DNA of 64,000 bases from Actinocorallia populi. Its GTDB lineage: Bacteria > Actinomycetota > Actinomycetes > Streptosporangiales > Streptosporangiaceae. The DNA is taken from the NCBI RefSeq assembly GCF_002995495.1, contig NZ_PVZV01000006.1, positions 434,001-498,000 of the forward strand. The letters are read 5' to 3'. Below, piece after piece: positions 51,747 to 61,416 of this stretch. The position numbers and the translations under genes are program-made. The notes below the pieces were generated by a model. That model saw only the letters and a program-made list of their open reading frames with translations, did not search any database and was not told the origin of the DNA. Numbering within the stretch: position 1 is the stretch's first letter; the number at the start of each line of letters is the position of its first letter.

Positions 51747-52730
51747 ATGCGTATCGAGATCTGGGCGGACGTGGTCTGCCCGTGGGCCTACATCGGCAAG
51801 CGGCGGCTGGAGCGGGCGCCGCTCGGCGAGGACGTCGAGGTGGTGTGGCGCCCCTACCGCGTCGACCCCGCCGCTCCGGCTCGCGCCGTCCCGCTGGAGG
51901 AGGCCCTGGAGGAGGTGCTGCAGGACCCGGCGGCCGGGGAGTCGCTGGCGGCCTGCTCGCCGGGTCTCGCGCCGCAGGACAACCGGGCCCGTGTGGCGCG
52001 GATCGCCGCCGATGAGGGGCTGGGTCCGGTGTGGGGCGCGGCGTGGCGGGCCGACAGCCATGGCGCGCACCGGTTGATCGCCCTGGCGTACGCCGAGGGT
52101 GGCGCGGAGCTGCAGGACGCCGTGGTCGAGGGTGTTCTGCGGGCTCATTTCGTGGAGGCGCTGGACATCAGCGCCCCGGACGTGCTGGAGGGGGTCGCCC
52201 GGGAGGCGGGGTTCGCCGATGGGGCGCGGCTGCTCGCCGGGGGTGCGGGCGAGGATCTCGTGCGGGAGCTGGTGCTGACCGGCAAGGCGATGGGGGTGCG
52301 GACCTCGCCGACGTTCGTGGTGCGGGGCCGTGCGCTGGCCGGGGCGCAGTCTCCGGAGGCGATCGCGGAGTTCGTCCGGTATGCGGCGGGCCAGGAGGTG
52401 CGGGGGCTTCCCGAGGAGGTCGAGCGGTTGCGGCATGCGGAGTCGCTGCTGGAGCAGCGTGATCCGCTGGGTGCGCTGGTGCTGCTGCGTCCGCTGCTGG
52501 AGTCGCACGGTGAGGACCGGGGTGTGCGGATGCTGGCCGCTCGCGCCTATTTCGCCTCCGCGCAGCTGGGGCGGGCGACGCGGGAGCTGGAGGGGCTGGT
52601 GAGTGAGGCGCCGGATGACTCCTATGCGCGTCTTCTGCTCGGCCGTACGTTGCGGCGGCGCGGGCTGGAGGGGGAGGCGGCGGTGCATCTGTCGCTGGCG
52701 GCGGTGATGTCTCCGCACTATGCCGGGTGA
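51747..52730 (+). CDS. DsbA/FrnE-family oxidoreductase with C-terminal TPR
   Basis: A 327-residue protein. Residues 1-210 form a DsbA/FrnE thioredoxin fold: IEIWADVVCPWAYIGKRRLE at the start and GVRTSPTFVVRGRALAGAQS before the last strand (the cis-Pro loop is TSPTF). The usual CPWC motif is CPWA, so only one active-site Cys remains. Residues about 225-320 are TPR-like helices (LLEQRDPLGALVLLRPLLES, RMLAARAYFASAQLGRATRE, ARLLLGRTLRRRGLEGEAAV), as seen in some actinobacterial FrnE proteins. No signal peptide, so cytosolic. Faces a TetR gene. Likely a thiol-dependent isomerase or transferase; substrate unknown. Confidence 0.88.
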   Translation: MRIEIWADVVCPWAYIGKRRLERAPLGEDVEVVWRPYRVDPAAPARAVPLEEALEEVLQDPAAGESLAACSPGLAPQDNRARVARIAADEGLGPVWGAAWRADSHGAHRLIALAYAEGGAELQDAVVEGVLRAHFVEALDISAPDVLEGVAREAGFADGARLLAGGAGEDLVRELVLTGKAMGVRTSPTFVVRGRALAGAQSPEAIAEFVRYAAGQEVRGLPEEVERLRHAESLLEQRDPLGALVLLRPLLESHGEDRGVRMLAARAYFASAQLGRATRELEGLVSEAPDDSYARLLLGRTLRRRGLEGEAAVHLSLAAVMSPHYAG

Positions 52731-52748
52731 GTTCGGCGGCCTGGGGGC

Positions 52749-52770
52749 GGGCGGCGGGTGTCCGCCGCCC
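52749..52770. terminator. GC hairpin between convergent genes
   Basis: GGGCGGCGG and CCGCCGCCC form a 9-bp stem with a GTGT loop between the ends of the DsbA-TPR and HD genes. Confidence 0.6.
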
Positions 52771-52781
52771 GTTCGCGGTCT

Positions 52782-53435
52782 CTACGGGACGCCGGGCCAG
52801 GCGGCGGTCACCGTGTCGAGCCAGCCGGGGACGGGGGTGTCCGGGTGGGTCTGGCGCAGTAGTTCGAAGGGCAGGGAGAACAGTGAGGCCTTGGCGGGGT
52901 TGCGGCGGATCTGTTCGACGATGGCCTGTGTGAGGTGCGGGCCGATGTCCGAGCGGGGCCAGGTCGCGTGGGCGCGGGCCGCGAGGTCCTCGGGCAGGGA
53001 CCGGGCGCGCAGGGCCGCGATGTCGGCGCCGGTTCCGATGTGGGTGAGGGCGATCTCCGGGCGCATCCGGTCGGCGATGCCGGCCGAGGTGTGCAGGGCG
53101 ATGGCCTGCCAGATGATGTCGCGGCGTCGTTCGTCCAGGCCTTCGGCGGCCAGGAACTCCACCGCGGTGTCGGCGCCGTCGGCTTCGAACCGGCCGGCGC
53201 GGTCGCCTTCGGGGCTGAGGCCGGCGTCGTGGAGCAGGCATGCCAGGAACAGCACCTCGTCGTCGTAGTGCTCGTCGGGGCGCAGTCCGGCCTGGGTGCC
53301 CAGTTCGCGGCCGAACAGGTAGGCGCGGACGCTGTGGCCGACCAGGACAGGGTCGCACAGCCGGGTGATGAAGGCGTGTGCGCGGCGGGTCAGTGCGGTG
53401 TCGGGGAGGGCGAAGTCGTGGAAGTGGTCGTTCAT
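52782..53435 (-). CDS. HD-domain protein (predicted phosphohydrolase)
   Basis: A 217-residue cytosolic protein of the HD superfamily. His34 in VLVGHSVRAYLFGREL, the HD pair His69-Asp70 in FLACLLHDAGLSPEGD and later QAIALHTSAGIADRM are the metal-binding sites, as in cyanamide-hydratase-like HD proteins (which share the start with LxDPxLVxHSxRxYLFG). That similarity suggests a nitrile hydratase or small phosphohydrolase rather than a (p)ppGpp enzyme. It is divergent from a GlxA-type AraC regulator with 70 bp between them, which may control it. Start ATG 53435. Confidence 0.85.
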   Translation of the reverse strand: MNDHFHDFALPDTALTRRAHAFITRLCDPVLVGHSVRAYLFGRELGTQAGLRPDEHYDDEVLFLACLLHDAGLSPEGDRAGRFEADGADTAVEFLAAEGLDERRRDIIWQAIALHTSAGIADRMRPEIALTHIGTGADIAALRARSLPEDLAARAHATWPRSDIGPHLTQAIVEQIRRNPAKASLFSLPFELLRQTHPDTPVPGWLDTVTAAWPGVP

Positions 53436-53471
53436 GGGTCCATGCTGGGGTCTGGTTTTCTCGCGCGATAG

Positions 53472-53499
53472 TGGCAGGAATGCCGATGTCCGCTAGATT
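53472..53499 (+). promoter_or_regulatory. Leaderless promoter of the GlxA-type regulator
   Basis: TAGATT (53494-53499) stands six bases before ATG 53506; TGGCAG (53472-53477) 16 bases upstream is a weak -35 box. No Shine-Dalgarno is present. Confidence 0.45.
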
Positions 53500-53505
53500 C
53501 TGGAC

Positions 53506-54459
53506 ATGCATGTGGTGGCCGTCCTCGCGCTCGACGGGGTGGTGCCGTTCGACCTGTCGGTGCCCCTGCAGGTGTTCGGTTCCGCGATGGACGACGGGGG
53601 CCGTCCCCGTTATGAGACCAGGGTGTGCGGGCTCGGCCCGTCGGTGCGGACCTCACCGGTGTTCGGGGGGATCGGCCTGGACGTCCCGTGGGGCCTGGAG
53701 GCGCTCGCGGAGGCCGACACCGTGCTGGTGCCGGGGCACGCCGACGGTCTGGTGCCGCCGCCGGAGGCGCTGGAGGCGCTGCGTTCGGCCGCCGCCCGCG
53801 GGGCGCGTATCGCGTCGATCTGCGTGGGCGCGTTCATCCTGGCCGCGTCGGGTCTGCTGGACGGGCGGCGGGCCACCACCCACTGGGCTTACGCGCGCGA
53901 GCTGGCCCGTCTCCATCCGTCGGTGGAGGTCGATGACTCGGTGCTGTTCACCGACAACGGCCGCCTGCTCACCTCCGCCGGGGTCGCGGCGGGCATCGAC
54001 CTGTGCCTGCACCTGGTGCGCCGCGACCACGGTGCGTCCGTCGCCGCCATGGTCGCCCGCCGGATCGTGATGCCGCTGCAGCGCGACGGCGGCCAGGCCC
54101 AGTACATCCGCCATCCCGATCCCGGCCCGCCCGACGTCGGCCTGCAGCCCACTTTGGCCTGGCTGGAGGCACGGCTGCACCTGCCGTTGACTTTGGCCGA
54201 CATCGCCGGCCACGCGTCCACCAGTGTGCGCACCCTCAACCGCCGTTTTCGCGCCCAGGTCGGCACCACCCCCCTGCAGTGGCTGCTGCGGGCCCGGCTG
54301 CACCGCGCCCAGCAGCTCCTGGAGAGCACGACGCTGCCGGTCGACCGCGTCGCGGCCGCTTGCGGTTTCGGGTCCTCGGCGACTCTGCGCGCTCATTTCA
54401 CGCGCCATGTCGGCACCTCGCCCCAGTCCTACCGTCAGGCGTTCCGCACCGGTTCCTGA
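53506..54459 (+). CDS. GlxA-type AraC regulator (DJ-1/PfpI domain + AraC HTH)
   Basis: A 317-residue regulator. The N-terminal DJ-1/PfpI domain (VLALDGVVPFDLSVPLQVFG, then RIASICVGAFILAASGLLDG with the elbow Cys) is a ligand sensor; the C-terminal AraC part is LTLADIAGHASTSVRTLNRR and DRVAAACGFGSSATLRAHFT ending GTSPQSYRQAF. Homologues activate genes for amine, betaine or detoxification pathways. It faces the HD protein gene, and its last 25 bases overlap the tail of the convergent sterol-desaturase-type gene. Probably a leaderless message. Confidence 0.9.
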   Translation: MHVVAVLALDGVVPFDLSVPLQVFGSAMDDGGRPRYETRVCGLGPSVRTSPVFGGIGLDVPWGLEALAEADTVLVPGHADGLVPPPEALEALRSAAARGARIASICVGAFILAASGLLDGRRATTHWAYARELARLHPSVEVDDSVLFTDNGRLLTSAGVAAGIDLCLHLVRRDHGASVAAMVARRIVMPLQRDGGQAQYIRHPDPGPPDVGLQPTLAWLEARLHLPLTLADIAGHASTSVRTLNRRFRAQVGTTPLQWLLRARLHRAQQLLESTTLPVDRVAAACGFGSSATLRAHFTRHVGTSPQSYRQAFRTGS

Positions 54460-55346
54460 GCGCCGGCGGAGCGGTCGCCGCGGCGGCGGAACGGTTCGGT
54501 GAGCTGGTCGAGGTAGGCGTCGGGGTAGTCGGGCCGGGCGGCCATGCCCAGGTCGCCGGTGGTGAAGCGGCGGGCCGGGTCGTGGGAGTAGGTGCCCAGG
54601 GCGTGGTCCCAGACCAGGGTGAACAGGCCGAAGTTGACGTCGCCGGTTGCGGCCCATCTGAGGTGGTGGAAGCGGTGGCCCTCGTTGAGGGCCAGGAGTT
54701 GCTTGAGCGCTCCGACGCGGTAGTCGACGTTGGAGTGCTGCAGGAGCAGCTGCACCGCCACGGCGAGGGCGAGGAGGCAGGCCACGTCCAGCGGCAGGCC
54801 CGCCAGTAGGAGCGGGGTGACGCCGGCGGTGGTCTCCAGGGCCTGGTGCAGGGGGTGTTTCATCAGGCCGTTGAAGCCGTAGCAGCGGCGGACGCTGTGG
54901 TGGACGGCGTGCAGCCGCCACAACCATCCGGTTCTGTGGCTGGCGTAGTGGACCAGGGTGATCCCGGCGTCCGCGACGATGATCGCTAGCAGTACCTGCA
55001 GTGCGAGCGGCCAGCCGTCGGGCCAGGCGCCCCGGCCGGGGATGAGGGCGGCCAGCAGAGGCAGGGCGGCGACGCTGCCCAGGGTGAGGGTCTCGTTGAC
55101 CGCGGCGTGCGCGGTGTCCCGGCGTCCGTCGCCCAGGGAGGTGTTCCAGGCGGCCTGGTAGGGCAGGAGGCGTTCGGCCGCGAACGAGCAGGCGACCGCG
55201 ACGGCCAGCAGGGCCGGCAGCCATGCCTTGCCGGCGCCGTCGGCGGCGCCGCGGGAGACCAGGGCGATGGCGGCGCCGTTGACGCCCAGCAGCATGAACG
55301 GCACGTACCCGTACCGTACGAGGGTTTCGATCATGCCTGTCAGCAT
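54435..55346 (-). CDS. Sterol desaturase / fatty-acid hydroxylase family protein
   Basis: A 303-residue integral membrane di-iron oxygenase. Five or so hydrophobic helices surround the histidine boxes HYASH, HAVHHS, QHSNVD and GHRFHHLRW that bind the two irons. Members hydroxylate or desaturate sterols, fatty acids, carotenoids or hopanoid-like lipids. ATG 55346 or 55334 may be the start; neither has a good ribosome site. The 3' end overlaps the GlxA-type gene by 25 bases tail-to-tail. An AraC gene lies upstream on the same strand. Lipid substrate unknown. Confidence 0.87.
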   Translation of the reverse strand: MLTGMIETLVRYGYVPFMLLGVNGAAIALVSRGAADGAGKAWLPALLAVAVACSFAAERLLPYQAAWNTSLGDGRRDTAHAAVNETLTLGSVAALPLLAALIPGRGAWPDGWPLALQVLLAIIVADAGITLVHYASHRTGWLWRLHAVHHSVRRCYGFNGLMKHPLHQALETTAGVTPLLLAGLPLDVACLLALAVAVQLLLQHSNVDYRVGALKQLLALNEGHRFHHLRWAATGDVNFGLFTLVWDHALGTYSHDPARRFTTGDLGMAARPDYPDAYLDQLTEPFRRRGDRSAGAQEPVRNA

Positions 55347-55406
55347 CGCGGGCGGGTGGGCGGGCGGGCTTGGACGAAAGGGCTGACCTGGACGGCGGGT
55401 GGCGGG

Positions 55407-56204
55407 TCAGTGCCAGTGCAGGTGGCGGGCCGCCTGCGAGGGGGCCAGGCCGAACATGGCGTGGAAGACGCGGGTCAGGTGGGCGCTGTCGGTGAAGGCC
55501 GCGGCGTGGGCGGCGGCGGTGAGGGTGCCGCCGTCGCGGACGACCGCCATCGCCGCCTGCAGCCGTGCCCACCGCACGCACGCGGTGAACGGCAGCCCGA
55601 GTTGTTCGGTGAACAGGTGCCGCAGCCTGCTGCCCGACAGGCCCACTTGGGCGGCGACGGTGTCCAGGCGCACCGGCCGCCCGGCGGCGATCAGTTCCGG
55701 TAGGAGGGCCAGTGCCCGCCCCAGCGCGCCGGAGGGGGGCGGGGGCGGCGCGTCCGGCCAGGCGGCCAGTGCGGTCAGGGCCCGCTCGCCGGTTCGCGTG
55801 TCGAGGTCCGGGGCGGCGTCCAGGGCGGTGAGTGCGGGATCGGCGGCGGCCTGCCAGAGGACGGCCTGCCCGCCGGAGGGTTCGGCCGCTGCCGCGTGCC
55901 GGTCCAGCCGTGCGGTGAGGGCGCGGGCCCGGCGGTCCGCCGGATCGAGGTAGACCATCGCTCCGCGGGCGTCGCCGGTGTCCAGGGCGTGCACGGCCCC
56001 GGCGGGGATCACGGCCGCCCGCACCCGCCGTGACCGTCCGCGGCCGTCGGTGAGCACCGCCTGCCCGGATGTCACCAGCAGGACCTGGACCGCGGCGTGC
56101 GCGTGGGCGTGCGCCGAGCCCAGCGCTCCGGTGAGCGTCAGCCGGCCGGGTGCGAGCCGCGCTCCCACCGCCCACGTCCCGGCGTGCTCCCCCTGCCGTG
56201 TCAT
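55407..56204 (-). CDS. AraC-family regulator with cupin sensor
   Basis: A 265-residue regulator: N-terminal cupin (LTLTGALGSAHAHAHAAVQV, VRAAVIPAGAVHALDTGDAR), a variable linker with a Pro run, and the C-terminal HTH pair LDTVAAQVGLSGSRLRHLFT and AAHAAAFTDSAHLTRVFHAM ending FGLAPSQA. It lies 60 bases upstream of the sterol-desaturase-type gene in the same direction, so the two may form an operon or the regulator may act on that gene. Ligand unknown. Start ATG 56204, no clear ribosome site. Confidence 0.86.
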   Translation of the reverse strand: MTRQGEHAGTWAVGARLAPGRLTLTGALGSAHAHAHAAVQVLLVTSGQAVLTDGRGRSRRVRAAVIPAGAVHALDTGDARGAMVYLDPADRRARALTARLDRHAAAAEPSGGQAVLWQAAADPALTALDAAPDLDTRTGERALTALAAWPDAPPPPPSGALGRALALLPELIAAGRPVRLDTVAAQVGLSGSRLRHLFTEQLGLPFTACVRWARLQAAMAVVRDGGTLTAAAHAAAFTDSAHLTRVFHAMFGLAPSQAARHLHWH

Positions 56205-56295
56205 CGTCCGTCCCGTCGGGTTTCGCCGTCGTGGACAAGATAACGGCCGGTGCCGTCGGGGCGGGACGCCCTGCGGCCGGTGGCTTTCGCCGGGG

Positions 56296-57312
56296 TCAGG
56301 GCGGCAGGAGGGGGTGGATGCGCATGGCGGCTTCGAGTTCGCCCGGGAGGGCGTCGCGGTAGCGGGTGAGGGTGGACAGGTCGGAGTGGCCCAGGACGCG
56401 GCGGACGGCGTCGAGGTCGGTGGCGGCGGCCAGGAGGTGGGTGGCGGTGGTGTGGCGCAGGCCGTGGGGGGTGACGGCGCGGCGGTCGGCGGGCGCGACG
56501 CGGGACAGGACGCGGTCGATGGCGGGCTGGACGTCGCCGCGGGCCAGGCGGCGGCCGCGCCAGGACAGCAGGAGGGCGCGGGGTTCGCGGCCGCGGTCCA
56601 GCAGGGGGCGGCCTTCGGCGAGGTAGGCGTCCAGGAGGGCGGCGACCGGCGGGGGCAGGGGCAGGTCGCGGGTGCGTCCGCCTTTGCCCAGGACGCGCCA
56701 GTAGCGGATGCCGTCGTTGGTGAAGAAGTGTTCCAGGTCGGCGCCGACGAGTTCGGAGACGCGGGGGCCGAGGGTGGCGAGCATGACGACGGTCAGGGCG
56801 TCGCGCAGTTCGGTGCGCTGGTCGTCGCGGCGGCCGGTGTCGGGCGGGGCGGCGGCCAGGGAGCGGGCGGCGGTGATGAGGCCGCCGGCCTGTTCGCGGG
56901 TGAGGGCGCGGCGTTCGGTGCGCAGGTCGCCGCGCTGGCGGGCGCGGACGGTGGCGGCGGGCATGGGGTCGAGCTGCACCCAGCCGGACAGGAGCGCGTG
57001 GCGGAAGAAGGCGGACAGCGAGCGGCGGAAGCGCGCCTGGGAGGCGGCGCTCTGCGGGGCGGTGGTGGGGGTGCGGCGGCGGGCGTCGGGTTTGCGGGCG
57101 AAGGCCAGCAGGACGGAGTCGATGTCCTCGCCGTCGAGTTCGTCCAGGACGCGGTGCGGGCCGGCGAGCGCGGAGAAGGTCAGGACGTCGCGGATGTAGA
57201 CCTCGGCGGTGCCCGGCGACAGCTGGCCGGTGGTGGTCTTGGCGCGGATGAGGTCGGCGTAGCGGTCGGTGGTCTCCTCGACGGTCAGGGCGAGGAGCCG
57301 GGTGGGGCGCAT
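56296..57312 (-). CDS. Tyrosine recombinase / integrase-like protein
   Basis: A 338-residue site-specific recombinase. The N-terminal SAM-like core-binding domain is TTGQLSPGTAEVYIRDVLTF; the catalytic domain has the first Arg in TLGPRVSELVGADL, Lys in LGKGGRTRDLPLP, the box HGLRHTTATHLLAA (about 283-296), His in VLGHSDLSTL and the nucleophile Tyr318 in LTRYRD. All catalytic residues are present. It is not beside phage genes, a tRNA or visible att repeats, and it follows a PASTA gene by 33 bases in the same direction. It resembles XerC/D-like proteins more than large phage integrases. Role unknown. Confidence 0.9.
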   Translation of the reverse strand: MRPTRLLALTVEETTDRYADLIRAKTTTGQLSPGTAEVYIRDVLTFSALAGPHRVLDELDGEDIDSVLLAFARKPDARRRTPTTAPQSAASQARFRRSLSAFFRHALLSGWVQLDPMPAATVRARQRGDLRTERRALTREQAGGLITAARSLAAAPPDTGRRDDQRTELRDALTVVMLATLGPRVSELVGADLEHFFTNDGIRYWRVLGKGGRTRDLPLPPPVAALLDAYLAEGRPLLDRGREPRALLLSWRGRRLARGDVQPAIDRVLSRVAPADRRAVTPHGLRHTTATHLLAAATDLDAVRRVLGHSDLSTLTRYRDALPGELEAAMRIHPLLPP

Positions 57313-57345
57313 GGAGGTGAATCTAGCCCAGGGGCGGGACGTTCG

Positions 57346-57921
57346 TCAGTCGTCGTCCCAGGGCCGGTCGGGCCGGTCGTCGCGGCAGCGCCAGAAGGGG
57401 ACGAACAGCGCGACTTCTCCGCCGGGGCTCCACTGCTGCCCGCCGGCCGGCTGCTGGGAGGCGACCCTGCCGGTGGCGCGGCCCTCCTGGCAGACGACCT
57501 TGTGGCCGTATCCGGCGGCCGAGAGCGTGCCGGCGGCCTGGTCGACGGGCATGCCGACGACGTTGGGCACCAGGGGGTGCGGGGCGGGGGGCGGCGGCGG
57601 TGCGGGGGTGGTGGGCGGCGGGGCCGCGGGGGTGGTGGTCTTGGTGCGGATGGGGGCGGGCGTCGTCGGTGCGGCCGTGGCGGTGGCGGTGGTCGGGGCG
57701 GGTGCCGCGGTGACGGGTTTGGCGGAGATCCGCGGTTGCGGTTCGCTCTCGCGGGGGGAGGCGGGGGTCTGGGAGGGGACGGCGGCGAGGGCGGGTTCGC
57801 GGACGGCTTCGGGTTCGCCGTCGGTGCCCAGCAGACCCACGGCCAGTCCGGTCACGGCGACGACGGCGACCGCTCCCGCGATTTTCGCGTTCACGGGTCG
57901 CTTGCGTCCGTGTGCTCCCAT
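57346..57921 (-). CDS. PASTA-domain membrane protein
   Basis: A 191-residue protein: short basic N-terminus, one transmembrane helix (NAKIAGAVAVVAVTGLAVGL), a long Pro-Thr-Ala-rich extracellular linker (about residues 50-120) and a C-terminal PASTA domain (HPLVPNVVGMPVDQAAGTLS, with a Cys pair VVCQ...FWRC likely forming a disulphide). PASTA domains bind cell-wall fragments or beta-lactams, but here no kinase or transpeptidase domain is attached. GGGGGTGA precedes ATG 57921. The tyrosine recombinase gene follows after 33 bases, an unusual partner. Confidence 0.85.
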   Translation of the reverse strand: MGAHGRKRPVNAKIAGAVAVVAVTGLAVGLLGTDGEPEAVREPALAAVPSQTPASPRESEPQPRISAKPVTAAPAPTTATATAAPTTPAPIRTKTTTPAAPPPTTPAPPPPPAPHPLVPNVVGMPVDQAAGTLSAAGYGHKVVCQEGRATGRVASQQPAGGQQWSPGGEVALFVPFWRCRDDRPDRPWDDD

Positions 57922-58014
57922 GGATTCACCCCCTTGGCGCAAGATCCTAGAGCCACAACCGGGGAGTTCGTGACGAATGCCGGTAATGCGGGTGGTGTGC
58001 CGTCGCGGGGGCGT

Positions 58015-58437
58015 TCAGTCGTCGCGGGCGAGGGCGTGCAGGGCGGCGGCGAGGGCGGCGTGGTGCTCGCCCAGCCGGGCGCGCAGTTCGGCGTTGAAGC
58101 GGTCGATCTCCGGCTGGGCGGCGCGCAGCGCCGCCACGCCCCGCTCGGACAGGCGCAGCATGACGGCGCGGTGCTCGCCGGGGTGGGCGCCGCGGGTGAG
58201 CAGTCCCGCCGCGGCCAGGCGCCCGGCCAGTGAGGTGACCGCCGACTCGCGCAGGCCCAGGATGCGGGCGAGTTCCCGCTGGGTGAGGCCGCCGGGGTGG
58301 TCGTGGACGGCGAACAGCGCGCCGAGCTGGGCGGTGGTGACCCCGGCGGCGGCCAGGCAGCGGCGGTCGGCGTCCAGGCGCAGCCGGTGCGCGGTCCGCT
58401 GGAGCAGGAAGAACAGGCGCTGGTCGGGCGGGGACAT
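58015..58437 (-). CDS. MarR-family regulator
   Basis: A 140-residue winged-helix repressor. GGLTQRELARILGLRESAVT and SLAGRLAAAGLLTRGAHPGE form the HTH; HRAVMLRLSERG is the wing. It is divergent from a PaaI-type thioesterase with 69 bp between the starts. The gap contains the window's most striking palindrome (58471-58502), so it almost certainly represses the thioesterase, and perhaps itself. The ATG at 58437 has no Shine-Dalgarno; CAAGAT seven bases upstream may be a -10 box of a leaderless message. Confidence 0.9.
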   Translation of the reverse strand: MSPPDQRLFFLLQRTAHRLRLDADRRCLAAAGVTTAQLGALFAVHDHPGGLTQRELARILGLRESAVTSLAGRLAAAGLLTRGAHPGEHRAVMLRLSERGVAALRAAQPEIDRFNAELRARLGEHHAALAAALHALARDD

Positions 58438-58470
58438 GGGTCCGATCTTGACAGACAGACCCGCCGCGCA

Positions 58471-58502
58471 CCATCCTCACTTCACATATGAAGTGAGGAT
58501 GG
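58471..58502. promoter_or_regulatory. 32-bp perfect palindrome, MarR operator
   Basis: CCATCCTCACTTCA and TGAAGTGAGGATGG are perfect 14-bp arms around CATA. The core TTCA-CATA-TGAA is MarR-like. It ends four bases before the thioesterase start, so binding would block both initiation and any promoter there. Confidence 0.85.
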
Positions 58503-58506
58503 CGAG

Positions 58507-58917
58507 ATGGACATACCCGACCTGGAGACGGCCCGCGAGGTCCTGGCCGCCCAGCCCTTCAGCGTGCTGCTCGACGCCCGCCTGACGGCCTTCGGCGCCG
58601 GCGAGGCCGTCCTGGAACTGGACATCCGCGACGAACTGCGCCAGCAGAACGGCTTCCTCCACGGCGGCGTGCTCGGCTACGCCGCCGACAACGCCCTGAC
58701 CTTCGCCGCCGGCACCGCCGCCGGAGCCAAGATCATCACCTCCGGTTTCACCATCGACTACCTGCGCCCCGCCGACGGCCGAACCCTGCGCGCCCACGCC
58801 CGGGTCCTGCGCGCCGGCCGCACCCGCGTGGTGTGCCGCTGCGACCTGTCCACCCTCGACGCCCGGGGCGCCTCCACCCTGTGCGCCGTGGCCCAGGGCT
58901 CGGTCACCGTCCTGTGA
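58507..58917 (+). CDS. PaaI-family hotdog thioesterase
   Basis: A 136-residue hotdog-fold acyl-CoA thioesterase. RQQNGFLHGGVLGYAADNAL carries the HGG motif and the catalytic acidic residue on the following helix; SGFTIDYLRPADGRTLRAHA and RTRVVCRCDLSTLDARG are the beta strands. Such enzymes clear aromatic or stalled acyl-CoAs. ATG 58507 follows GAGGATGGCGAG within the operator. Controlled by the divergent MarR gene. A GC-rich terminator follows two bases after the stop. Substrate unknown. Confidence 0.9.
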   Translation: MDIPDLETAREVLAAQPFSVLLDARLTAFGAGEAVLELDIRDELRQQNGFLHGGVLGYAADNALTFAAGTAAGAKIITSGFTIDYLRPADGRTLRAHARVLRAGRTRVVCRCDLSTLDARGASTLCAVAQGSVTVL

Positions 58918-58919
58918 CC

Positions 58920-58942
58920 GGCGCCCCCGGACCGGGGGCGCC
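58920..58942 (+). terminator. Terminator after the thioesterase
   Basis: GGCGCCCCC and GGGGGCGCC pair perfectly over 9 bp with a GGACC loop, directly behind the stop codon. No T-run. The stretch from here to 59068 shows no gene. Confidence 0.65.
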
Positions 58943-59068
58943 TCGCACATGACCGACCGCCCTCCCGGCGGCCGCATCAACGGTGCACGCGCGCACCGCA
59001 AAACAGGAGGCGGCCTCTTCGCACGGCGGCCGCCCCGGCGGGCCGGACCCGGTCCGCCAGGGCTGTCG

Positions 59069-60994
<1,926 letters not shown>

Positions 60995-61017
60995 GCACAC
61001 TCCTCACACATTCGGAA

Positions 61018-61084
61018 CGAGACGGTTCGTCTCGATGTGCTCGAGTATGCGGGTGCGGCGTCGCTGTGTCAAGACGGATCGTCT
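61018..61084 (-). promoter_or_regulatory. ABC-F promoter flanked by two TetR-type operators
   Basis: On the minus strand TTGACA (61072-61067), 17 bases, CATACT (61049-61044) give a strong promoter starting near 61037. CGAGACG-GTT-CGTCTCG (61018-61034) lies just downstream and AGACG-GAT-CGTCT (61072-61084) touches the -35 box. The two share the core AGACGnnnCGTCT, so a repressor could block polymerase from both sides. Confidence 0.7.
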
Positions 61085-61403
61085 CGTCTTGTCTGGGGTT
61101 TCCGGACGCGCCCGGCGCGGGGCGGCCGGGCCCCGCGCGGCGGGTCCGGCAGGAGGCGAACGCCGGATCGGGGCCGAGGCCGGGGGCGGCCTTCCCCGCC
61201 GGGGGCCGCCTGGAGGCCGGGGCCGGGCGGCGCGCGGCGATCGCCCCGATGCCGGGCCTGGCGTGGTCGGCCTCCCGCGCCGGGCCGCATGATCGCTTCG
61301 GTCCGGGCGCGGAGCGGCGGCGGTCGTGGCGCCGGCCCGATGAGGCGGGGCGTCCCGTTTGACAGGGAGGGATCATTCCTCCACCCTGGGCGGAACTATA
61401 CGA
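61085..61403. other. Intergenic stretch without a gene
   Basis: This GC-rich 320-bp part of the gap between the ABC-F and monooxygenase genes has no convincing coding frame on either strand (only arginine- and proline-rich open frames). TTGACA at 61359-61364 may be part of the monooxygenase promoter, although I see no -10 box at the right distance. Confidence 0.5.
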
Positions 61404-61416
61404 GACGAACCGTACC
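61404..61416. promoter_or_regulatory. Third AGACGnnnCGT-type site, before the monooxygenase
   Basis: AGACGAACCGTAC keeps AGACG-N3-CGT of the two sites at the ABC-F promoter, inside an AT-richer patch (TATACGAGACG) 119 bases before the monooxygenase start. It suggests that both divergent genes answer to one regulator, which is not encoded in this window. Confidence 0.45.

Noticed and set aside
49869-55346. A possible secondary-metabolite gene cluster (glycosyltransferase, FrnE-like protein, sterol-desaturase-type enzyme)
   Set aside because: No polyketide, peptide or terpene synthase is present, and each gene belongs to its own regulator pair or terminator unit.
56296-57312. Prophage or integrative element boundary at the tyrosine recombinase
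   Set aside because: I found no phage or conjugation genes, no tRNA, and no direct repeats that could be att sites in the window.
61085-61403. Small arginine-rich frames in the ABC-F/monooxygenase gap
   Set aside because: No start with a ribosome site and no recognisable motif; treated as non-coding.
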